A stretch of DNA of 7,903 bases from Clostridia bacterium. Its GTDB lineage: Bacteria > Bacillota > Clostridia > Christensenellales > Aristaeellaceae. Below, piece after piece: positions 1 to 5,483 of the stretch. Both the position numbers and the translations under genes were made by a program. The stretch covers positions 1 through 7,903 of the forward strand of contig JAFZLE010000309.1 of NCBI GenBank assembly GCA_017551645.1. Reading direction: 5' to 3'. Each line of letters starts with the position of its first letter. Position 1 is the stretch's first letter. The notes below the pieces were generated by a model. The model was given only the letters and a program-made list of their open reading frames with translations, was not told the origin of the DNA and ran no database searches.

Positions 1-179
1 CGGCGGATGCGCTCAAAAGGCAGTTTGGCGGTGTAGTAATGGATATCCGCGAATTCGCCGTCCAGGTTGACTTCTACCTTCTCCAGCGCGCGTCCGTACT
101 TCTGGGTGCCGCGGTCTATGTAGGCCTGCTTTTCCTCAGCTGAGATCTCCTGATTGCATACAAACTCGATGTTAGACAT
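1..179 (-). CDS. NrdD-like small protein, N-terminal part (runs off left edge)
   Basis: Only the first 59 codons are in the window; the gene continues beyond base 1. The start is ATG at 179-177, preceded at 8 bases by a full AAGGAGG ribosome binding site, so the start is secure. The product begins MSNIEFVCNQEISAEEK and reaches YYTAKLPFERIR at the edge. I recognise this from memory as resembling short clostridial proteins annotated as anaerobic ribonucleoside-triphosphate reductase, whose next residues usually read like the RITGYLVG segment of the NrdD C-terminal domain. That continuation is outside the window, so the assignment is tentative. It would be far too short to be a catalytic NrdD if it ends soon after. 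It has its own promoter and is not part of the tightly packed upstream run. The neighbouring Crp/Fnr regulator probably controls it through the palindrome at 229-252. Confidence 0.55.
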   Translation of the reverse strand, partial: MSNIEFVCNQEISAEEKQAYIDRGTQKYGRALEKVEVNLDGEFADIHYYTAKLPFERIR

Positions 180-187
180 GATCTTAT

Positions 188-194
188 CCTCCTT
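188..194 (-). promoter_or_regulatory. Strong ribosome binding site of the NrdD-like gene
   Basis: The minus strand reads AAGGAGG, a full match to the anti-Shine-Dalgarno core, with 8 bases before the ATG at 179. It is the strongest ribosome binding site in the window, which suggests high expression once the transcript is made. Confidence 0.85.
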
Positions 195-198
195 GTCG

Positions 199-211
199 TA
201 TATATATTATA
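199..211 (-). promoter_or_regulatory. Promoter -10 box and predicted transcription start of the NrdD-like gene
   Basis: The minus strand carries a perfect TATAAT at 211-206 inside the only AT-rich stretch of the window. With the usual six-base discriminator, transcription would start near 199, giving a 5' leader of about 20 bases. At spacers of 16-18 bases the -35 hexamers would be GGAATT, CGGAAT or ACGGAA, none resembling TTGACA. An upstream TG lies one base too far away to make a proper extended -10. A good -10 without a -35 fits an activator-dependent promoter. The start site is inferred, not measured. Confidence 0.7.
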
Positions 212-228
212 ATCACCTGAACATACAA

Positions 229-252
229 ATTCCGTTGCATCTGCAACGGAAT
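229..252. promoter_or_regulatory. 24-bp perfect palindrome, probable Crp/Fnr-family operator
   Basis: The left arm ATTCCGTTGCA (229-239) and its exact reverse complement (242-252) flank a two-base centre, TC. The symmetry axis is at 240.5, which is -41.5 relative to a start at 199, the standard class II activator position for Crp/Fnr proteins. It starts within the last base of the regulator's stop codon. It matches neither the CRP consensus (TGTGA half-site) nor the FNR consensus (TTGAT half-site). As RNA it could also fold into a hairpin after the regulator gene. However, the two-base centre forces loss of a base pair to form a loop, and only a short T-run (AATTTG) follows, so an efficient intrinsic terminator is less likely. 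Confidence 0.72.
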
Positions 253-899
253 CAATAATTATTGTGTGTCAAAAGTCTTACGGTGTTTTTATTGAAGTCT
301 ATCAGGCCTTCTTCCCGCATCTTGCTCATCTCGCGGCTGACCGCCGTGCGGTTCGCGCCAAGATAGGCCGCGAGGCTCTCCCTGTCAAAGGGCAGATTTA
401 TCTCATCGCCCTGGCTGATGCTCAGAAGCGAGAACAGCGCCGACAGCTTGTCCCTGAGCGTCAGTTTGCTCAGCACCTGGATCCTGTCGTTCATGGAGAG
501 CGTTTTCCTGCTGAGCATCAGCAAAAACCTGAAGCAGGGCGAGTATCTGAGCCGTTGGGCGCTCAGCCACAGTATGGTGCTGGGCTGTATCGCCTGTGCG
601 TAGACCGGAGACTCCTGAGTGTTCTGTATGCAAAGGGATTCCGCGAAGCTCTGCCCCGGCTCGATCGTAGCCATTATCATGTGATGGCCGTTTATGTCGT
701 CAGTCATCACCTGCACGCTGCCGCTAATCAAAAGCGCGAAGCGGGAAACGGGGCTGCCCAGTCTGATCACTGTCTCGCCGCGCGCGTATTCCTGCTGCCT
801 GGCGTCGTAGTTTTTCAGTTCTTCTTCAGCCTCGGCATCGCTCATGCCCTCGAACAGAGGGTTTTGCCGTATGACTTTCAAAAGCGCGCCGTCAGTCAT
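252..899 (-). CDS. Crp/Fnr-family transcriptional regulator
   Basis: This is a 215-residue protein of normal length for the family. Residues about 13-115 form the cyclic-nucleotide-binding-like beta roll (GETVIRLGSPVSRFALLISG at 41-60; the GQSFAES turn at 82-88). Residues about 130-160 form the long dimerisation helix, and 170-210 the winged helix-turn-helix, with recognition segment NRTAVSRE at 183-190. It has only two cysteines (C90, C122) and no N-terminal cluster, so an FNR-type iron-sulphur sensor is not expected. By hand alignment, the CRP cAMP-contacting pair R82-S83 is replaced by S97-P98, so cAMP is unlikely as ligand. The recognition helix keeps the two arginines of CRP but has Thr185 where CRP and FNR have Glu. 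The ATG overlaps the TrmB-DUF1015 stop (ATGA), with GAGG upstream. Its likely target is the adjacent palindrome and NrdD-like gene. The signal is unknown. Confidence 0.93.
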   Translation of the reverse strand: MTDGALLKVIRQNPLFEGMSDAEAEEELKNYDARQQEYARGETVIRLGSPVSRFALLISGSVQVMTDDINGHHMIMATIEPGQSFAESLCIQNTQESPVYAQAIQPSTILWLSAQRLRYSPCFRFLLMLSRKTLSMNDRIQVLSKLTLRDKLSALFSLLSISQGDEINLPFDRESLAAYLGANRTAVSREMSKMREEGLIDFNKNTVRLLTHNNY

Positions 900-2818
900 T
901 TGATCCGCCTCATTTCAAGGTAAAACCTCTTTTCGTCCGCTTTACCCATGGAGAAAGCCTTGCGCGGAAGAACTCCCTGGCTTTTGATCGTGTCGAAGAG
1001 CTTGGATTTATCCATAACACCGATCATGATGCCAACTGCGGAAGGGCCGCCGCACAAACGGTAAAGCTCCTCACTGTCGTGTATATAGTCTATATCGCAC
1101 CCGCTGTGCAACGGCAGATATTCATCCAGCCAGTTCTGCAAAGGGCTTACGGTGATGCAGTCGCCGCCTTCTACGGCAAAGCTCTTTTCGGCGCCGGCAC
1201 AGATAAACTTTATGTCGTTTCCTTCCGCAAGCCGCATGCCGTGGGATCCGAGCCAGGAGCCGAATGAGTCGATCATGTCTTCAGCGTTTCCGCCGAACAC
1301 GACCCTGTGTATCGGGTGGAAAATGAGCGCTTCGGAATGCGGGCTCACGATCTCGCACAGCGCGTAGCGCATGGGATGACTGCGCCTTTCGTCGGCGCCG
1401 AGTTTCGGCTTAAGCTCGACCCAGCAGCTTTTCGCGGCGGCAAGCGAATGGTTGCCGTCACCCACGGCGCATATAAACCCGTCTTTTTCGCCATTTATCC
1501 GCTCGATAAGTTTGGAGATCTCGCTTACGCTTTCCGGTTCGTCAAGCGCGTAGCCGGAAATGTGCCCGCCGTTCTGCATCAGTTGGAAGTCATAGAGCAG
1601 TTTATCGTTCGTGGCATATTTTTTAAGGCCCGCAATGCTGTCCTTGTCATCGTTCAGCAGCAGCATCACATGAGGGCATTCCAGCGTGGCGCCTCTTCTG
1701 ATGTGCGTTCGGGCGGGTATCCTTTCAGGCACCGTTTTTTCGCTGGCCCGAATTGGAAGGCGGGTGCCTGGAGCGTAATCGTATTTTTCCAGGTCGACTT
1801 TTACGATAAGCCCCCATCTGTCACCCGAACCGATGCGCCTCCTGCACAGCACGAACCCGTTTTCAACTTTGGTCTTCACGGTACCGTCCGCAATATACCG
1901 GCGCATTGCCGCATGTATGCCGCTTATCCTGCCGTCAGCTTCATCTAGGTCTATCTCGGGCTGGATCAGGTGATAAGTGCTCGGCACGCCTTCCGTATAC
2001 GCTTTTACCTTATCCCAGTATTCCCTGTTGGACGTATACTGGTCGCAGGCGATCACCGCCCAGCGGGTCATATCCACATTTTCAGCCGGGAGCAGTATAT
2101 CCGCCGGCTCTATGCCGTGGACGAAAGATGTCTTTTTTCGCATGCTGCTTATATCCAAATCTCCTTTTTTCGCTATGAGCGCCTTTATCTTTTTGCCTTC
2201 GGATACGAACATCCGCTCGTGTTCGCTCATGAAGTTTTCGTACGGAAAGCCAGCGTGAAGGTCGTTTGTCTTTTCCGTTATCACGAAACCCGCCTCGGGA
2301 AAATACCCGAGCGAGGCGTCAAACAGCTCGTCGTCGTCCGTTTTGAACCAGATCTCACCCTCCGGAGCGAGAAAACTTCTGTAGTCCAACAGCCGCAGCG
2401 TGTGAGTGAGCCGGTGTTTCTGCTGGCGGTGACGCTTGGTCCACGGGTTCGGGAAAGAGATGATCACGCGGCTGACTGTGTCTTTTGCGTTCAGTATGCT
2501 TTTGATATTCTCTATCTCGTACAGGGTATATCTCAGGTTGTCGATCTCCCGCTTGCCTTCAAAACACTTTTGGGCGTTGCGCCTGGCTACGCCCAGCACG
2601 CTCAGGTTTATGTCGATACCAAGATAATTGATCTCCGGGTGCGCGAGCGCAGCCTGGCAGGTCGAAACGCCTTTCCCGCAGCCCAGTTCTACATATAAAG
2701 GCTGTCCCGGCCTTGCGAAAACACTTTTCCAGTTTCCGATGTGGCGCTCCGGATCGTCGATAAATATGCTGCTGGCCTCGAGCTCGCCCCTGGCCCATTT
2801 TTTGACACGCATCCGCAT
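896..2818 (-). CDS. Fusion: tRNA (guanine-N7)-methyltransferase TrmB + DUF1015 domain
   Basis: This is a 640-residue reading frame with two complete domains. Residues 1-~218 are TrmB, which uses SAM to make m7G46 in tRNA: the SAM loop ELGCGKG is at 44-50, the family signature FPNPWTKRHRQQKHRL at 122-137, and KTDDDELF at 159-166. Residues ~228-640 are a full-length DUF1015 protein: EPADILLP at 237-244, ACDQYTS at 257-263, VGDGNHSLAAAK at 452-463, and the C-terminal LPRKAFSMG at 617-625. DUF1015 has no function I can state. Its DGNH motif loosely recalls the DGHHR of SerK-like ParB/Srx-fold kinases, which is speculative. TrmB and DUF1015 are usually separate proteins as far as I know. The junction contains features of two ancestral genes (see the separate entry). 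The ATG at 2818 follows the metallophosphatase stop by 10 bases, with GAGG about 10 bases before it; the N-terminus MRMRVKKWAR fits TrmB starts. Confidence 0.88.
   Translation of the reverse strand: MRMRVKKWARGELEASSIFIDDPERHIGNWKSVFARPGQPLYVELGCGKGVSTCQAALAHPEINYLGIDINLSVLGVARRNAQKCFEGKREIDNLRYTLYEIENIKSILNAKDTVSRVIISFPNPWTKRHRQQKHRLTHTLRLLDYRSFLAPEGEIWFKTDDDELFDASLGYFPEAGFVITEKTNDLHAGFPYENFMSEHERMFVSEGKKIKALIAKKGDLDISSMRKKTSFVHGIEPADILLPAENVDMTRWAVIACDQYTSNREYWDKVKAYTEGVPSTYHLIQPEIDLDEADGRISGIHAAMRRYIADGTVKTKVENGFVLCRRRIGSGDRWGLIVKVDLEKYDYAPGTRLPIRASEKTVPERIPARTHIRRGATLECPHVMLLLNDDKDSIAGLKKYATNDKLLYDFQLMQNGGHISGYALDEPESVSEISKLIERINGEKDGFICAVGDGNHSLAAAKSCWVELKPKLGADERRSHPMRYALCEIVSPHSEALIFHPIHRVVFGGNAEDMIDSFGSWLGSHGMRLAEGNDIKFICAGAEKSFAVEGGDCITVSPLQNWLDEYLPLHSGCDIDYIHDSEELYRLCGGPSAVGIMIGVMDKSKLFDTIKSQGVLPRKAFSMGKADEKRFYLEMRRIK
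2141..2173 (-). other. TrmB/DUF1015 junction: A6 run, hidden stop and internal start signals
   Basis: The minus strand has GCGAAAAAAGGAG (2173-2161) followed by an in-frame ATG (2143-2141, Met226 of the fusion) exactly where the DUF1015 part begins. The A6 run is at 2170-2165. One base out of frame there is a TAA at 2151-2149, five bases before that ATG. Loss of one A would therefore end TrmB with a short tail (KKEIWI) and leave DUF1015 as its own gene. The AGGAG is 17 bases from the ATG, longer than ideal. A second copy of GCGAAAAAAG occurs 32 bases downstream, at 2141-2132. The sequence supports either a real fusion, a homopolymer error, or slippage producing both forms. Confidence 0.55.
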
Positions 2819-2828
2819 AGGTAGTGCC

Positions 2829-3587
2829 TCAGATGATCAGATGTATTTCGGGGTCCGCCCCGACGCGTACAGGATACTTGCTCCAGCCGATACCGCGGGA
2901 TACGACCGCCAGCGTTCTGCCGAAACGCTTTTCGCCGGCGAGCAGCGCGAAATCAAATCTGGGCTCGTATCTGAGCAGCCCGTAACATGTAAATCCCAGC
3001 ACGTTTATCTGCCCTCCGTGCGTATGGCCGCTGAGCAGCAGGTCAGGCTGTTCTTTAAGCAGCTCTCTGTGGGGGGCGTGCGTGAGCAGCACGCTGTAGC
3101 AGTTCCGGTCTAAAAGCTCTTTTACGTCCGGCTCGTGGGAATACCCGTCTTCCGTTCCGGCTACGCATATCCTGCCTCCGGAGGTCTCTATGCTGCGGGC
3201 GGCATTAAGCAGGTATTCGCACCCGTACCTGGAGTAAAGCGCGGCCTGTTCGTCTCTTTCGCCGTTAAAGCGCAGGTCGTCGTTGTTGCCGGGCACGGCG
3301 AATACGGGCTGCTTGGGAAACACGCGCCTGAGTTCCTCAAGCGCCGTTGTAAGACCCTCATCGTACTCAGCCATATCTCCGCCCAGACATATCAGTTCCG
3401 GCCGGGTATCGGCTGCCGCTTCAAAACAAATTCGCGCCATCTCACTGTGTGAAGGGCGCAAATGAAGGTCTGTCACAAAAAGTATTCGCGCGGGAGATTT
3501 CGCGTCCGTTATGCGGAGTTCCGGCTTCCCGTAAAGGCGCTTCCCAAGCTTTATTCCGCCTTTTGGTGCGGCAAAAAACGGTGTCAT
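2829..3587 (-). CDS. Calcineurin-like metallophosphoesterase (YkuE/YaeI-like)
   Basis: This is a 252-residue protein with the ordered metal-binding blocks of the binuclear metallophosphatase family: D40-x-H42 (TDLHLRPS), GGD at 69-71, GNND at 100-103, the H170 block (LLTHAPH) and GHTHGG at 187-192. A C-terminal GWSKYPVRVG segment (234-243) is typical of the YkuE/YaeI-like group. The substrate cannot be told from sequence; members hydrolyse phosphomonoesters, phosphodiesters or lipid-linked phosphates. Unlike many relatives it has no N-terminal membrane segment or Tat signal, so it is probably cytosolic. The usual GNHD motif, whose His helps catalysis, reads GNND here; variants at this position do occur in some phosphodiesterase branches. 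The ATG overlaps the previous stop as ATGA, indicating coupled translation. The next gene starts 10 bases after its stop. Confidence 0.9.
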   Translation of the reverse strand: MTPFFAAPKGGIKLGKRLYGKPELRITDAKSPARILFVTDLHLRPSHSEMARICFEAAADTRPELICLGGDMAEYDEGLTTALEELRRVFPKQPVFAVPGNNDDLRFNGERDEQAALYSRYGCEYLLNAARSIETSGGRICVAGTEDGYSHEPDVKELLDRNCYSVLLTHAPHRELLKEQPDLLLSGHTHGGQINVLGFTCYGLLRYEPRFDFALLAGEKRFGRTLAVVSRGIGWSKYPVRVGADPEIHLII

Positions 3588-4297
3588 TCCTTGCCTCGCA
3601 GTTTCAGTACCGTGCGCGGCAGCGCGTCCTTGCTGTTGCCCCAGGGTTTGTCGGCGTTTTTATGGTCGAATTTCAGCGTGAACCACTCTATTTCCTTTTC
3701 TATGCGGGCAAGGTTGGTCATTTCCACTTCGTTCAGCTGGGATGTGAACCTTTCCAGTTCCTGGTCGCTCAACTGCTCGGGCGCGGCGTTTAACAGGCTG
3801 GTGTAGTGTTTCAGACAGAATCCCTTGCCGTTTTTCATCTGTGCCTGGAACGACGGATCCTTTTTCCACAGATAGATGGTCGTGTACAGGTAGCGTTCCA
3901 TAGAGTTGTTGAGCCGGTCGCAAAGGATGCAGGAATCCGTTATCGCAGAATAATCGGTGCCGCTCTGGGGCTTTTTCCTGGCGAACAGGCCGCCCTTGGC
4001 AGGCATATTCTGTACCGCCATACGGGTCTCGCCGAGCCTCGCCATCGTCTGCTTAAGGTAAGTATGCGCCATAAGCGCCACGCCAAGGCGCTTGTCGCCT
4101 GCCATCATCAGCTTAAAGTGCCTCGCGCAGAAACCCTTCAGGTTTACCTCCTGCCTGACGTCAGGTTCCATGACGCTGCCGCCAGTAAACGACACCACAT
4201 AGTTGTTTTCGTTTATTTCCCTGAGTTCGCACAGCGGGCACTCGCAGTCCGTCTTGAACGCGTCCCATACCGGTATGGTATCTATGTGCTGCTTCAT
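3584..4297 (-). CDS. DUF6062-like protein with two Cys/His metal-site modules
   Basis: This is a 237-residue protein that I match, from memory, to the clostridial DUF6062 family; its function is unknown. It contains the same layout twice: C18-x-C20-x-x-C23 then GFC57-A-R-H60, and C123-x-x-C126 then GFC161-L-K-H164. The gaps (C23 to C57, 34 residues; C126 to C161, 35) are almost identical, which points to an internal duplication with one CxxC...CxxH site per half, probably zinc. The ends are a long charged helix (about 175-210) and a conserved-looking tail (DKPWGNSKDALPRTV at 216-230). There is no signal peptide or membrane segment, so it is cytosolic. The ATG overlaps the scpB stop (ATGA), with a purine-rich GGAGGGAGAG upstream, and its own stop overlaps the metallophosphatase start. 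Its position right after scpB suggests, but does not show, a link to chromosome maintenance. Confidence 0.8.
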   Translation of the reverse strand: MKQHIDTIPVWDAFKTDCECPLCELREINENNYVVSFTGGSVMEPDVRQEVNLKGFCARHFKLMMAGDKRLGVALMAHTYLKQTMARLGETRMAVQNMPAKGGLFARKKPQSGTDYSAITDSCILCDRLNNSMERYLYTTIYLWKKDPSFQAQMKNGKGFCLKHYTSLLNAAPEQLSDQELERFTSQLNEVEMTNLARIEKEIEWFTLKFDHKNADKPWGNSKDALPRTVLKLRGKE

Positions 4298-4830
4298 ACG
4301 CCTATCTCTCCCTCCACAGGTGTTTCCTCGTCCCTCGGAAGATCGTTAAGGTCCTCAAGCCCAAAGTGCCTCAGGAACTTGTCCGTAGTCGCGTACAGTA
4401 TGGGCCTGCCCAGGGTCTCCTTTCTGCCGCACTCCTGTATGAGCCCCCTGGTCAGGAGCAGCTGCACGGAATAGTCGCACTTTACGCCTCTTACCGCTTC
4501 TATGTCGGATTTGGTTATAGGCTGCCGGTACGCGATAATCGACAGGGTCTCCAGCACAGCCTGGGAAAGCGTCTGCTTTTTTACGGGCTGAAGGAACATT
4601 TCCACATATCTCGCGTATTCGGGATTTATGGACAGCTGGATGTCGCCGCCGTGCCGGTTCAGGCGTATGCCCCTTTTATCAAGGAGGCAGCTTTCCCTGA
4701 GCTCGTCTATGGCGGGTTCGAGCTCCGCCCTTGTCAGGTTGAGCGCGTGGGCAAGCGCCTCGGCATTGACCGGCTCGCCCGCCACATACAGTATCGCTTC
4801 CAGCACTCCGCAAAGTTCTTTTATTTCCAT
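4294..4830 (-). CDS. scpB: Segregation and condensation protein B
   Basis: This is a 178-residue protein of ordinary ScpB length. It carries an N-terminal winged helix (about 1-80) and a second one containing the family hallmark LSQAVLETLSIIAYRQPIT (88-106), followed by the IEAVRGV block at 110-116, GRPILYATTDKFL at 141-153 and FGLEDLNDLP at 156-165. ScpB dimers bind the ScpA kleisin, and together with SMC they form the bacterial condensin that compacts and resolves newly replicated origins. scpA, normally immediately upstream, is absent here: the gene upstream is a CBM9-like protein. The ATG at 4830 has no convincing Shine-Dalgarno sequence at normal distance (AAGTAAGCTGTT precedes it), so translation probably depends on ribosomes finishing the gene that ends at 4837. 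The acidic C-terminal tail (166-178) is typical. Confidence 0.95.
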   Translation of the reverse strand: MEIKELCGVLEAILYVAGEPVNAEALAHALNLTRAELEPAIDELRESCLLDKRGIRLNRHGGDIQLSINPEYARYVEMFLQPVKKQTLSQAVLETLSIIAYRQPITKSDIEAVRGVKCDYSVQLLLTRGLIQECGRKETLGRPILYATTDKFLRHFGLEDLNDLPRDEETPVEGEIGV

Positions 4831-4836
4831 AACAGC

Positions 4837-5481
4837 TTACTTCAATACCATTTCTCCAAAGTATTCCGGCCTGTGGTAATCCGGCCTTTGGGTCAGCACT
4901 TTTTTCCAGCAGCCGTAATGCTCGTGCAGCTCGGGACCGGAGCATTTATAGAAATTGCCTTTTATGACATCGCCCTCCGCAGGGATCTTCCCGAAGTTTT
5001 CCATGACCAGGCTCCACGGTATAAGGCAGCTCACCGCCCAGACCCTGCCGTCGTATTCGCTGCAGGTAACTTCGAACCCGCCGATGCTGTTTTTGTATAC
5101 CTTGCGCCCGTATCTGTCGTTGCCTACGCCGACGTGGCATACGCCCCGCGGGTTGATCTCAACGTTTATGTATTTTGGGGTCTCCTCCGGAAACGGCGAG
5201 AAGAAGAACTCAACGCAGCTGTCCATGCAGGGCATGCCGCCAAACTCTGTCTCTTTCGCCATTATCGGGCTTTCGCAGGCGTACATCAGCAGGAACAGTC
5301 CCTTGTCGTTCCAGCCGCACGCGGCGGAGCAGGGAAACCTTTCCGGATACACGTCAAACCATGGATATTCGTTTATATCTTCAAAGCCGATGCCTGCCCA
5401 GGCTTCGGCCATGCCGGCAGGATCGAAAGCACCGGCAAATGGATACGGCGCCGCGGCGTTCAGACGTTTGATCTCGTACAT
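4837..5481 (-). CDS. CBM9-like (carbohydrate-binding family 9-type) domain protein
   Basis: This is a 214-residue single-domain protein that I recognise as the standalone CBM9_2-type fold: CMDSCVEFFFSP at 85-96, YINVEINPRG at 104-113, WAVSCLIPW at 148-156, NFYKCSG at 176-182 and PDYHRPEYFGEMVL at 200-213. In extracellular enzymes such domains bind sugars. Here there is no signal peptide, anchor or catalytic domain, so the protein is probably cytosolic and its ligand is unknown. It has ten cysteines, many for its size, consistent with an intracellular protein in an anaerobe, though metal binding is possible. The start ATG lies 2 bases after the parB stop, with GGAGG nine bases upstream, inside the end of parB. 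It sits between parB and scpB, an odd place for a carbohydrate-binding fold. Confidence 0.85.
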   Translation of the reverse strand: MYEIKRLNAAAPYPFAGAFDPAGMAEAWAGIGFEDINEYPWFDVYPERFPCSAACGWNDKGLFLLMYACESPIMAKETEFGGMPCMDSCVEFFFSPFPEETPKYINVEINPRGVCHVGVGNDRYGRKVYKNSIGGFEVTCSEYDGRVWAVSCLIPWSLVMENFGKIPAEGDVIKGNFYKCSGPELHEHYGCWKKVLTQRPDYHRPEYFGEMVLK

Positions 5482-5483
5482 AA

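Noticed and set aside
229..252. The palindrome as an intrinsic terminator of the regulator gene
   Set aside because: The two-base centre needs base pairs to open for a loop, and only AATTTG follows rather than a long T-run. The -41.5 spacing explains it better, although partial termination is not excluded.
1107..1114. TGCAACGG, a copy of one operator half-site, inside the DUF1015 coding part
   Set aside because: It is only 8 bases with no second arm nearby, as expected by chance.
2291..2318. Inverted repeats CGCCTCG/CGAGGCG and CTCGGG/CCCGAG inside the TrmB coding part
   Set aside because: They lie mid-gene in codons for ordinary TrmB residues (DASLGYFPEAG), have no T-run, and the two stems exclude each other. 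Chance in GC-rich coding sequence is sufficient.
1307..2698. Plus-strand open frames of over 200 codons opposite the TrmB-DUF1015 gene
   Set aside because: No domain or convincing ribosome binding site was seen, and they lie fully opposite conserved coding sequence.
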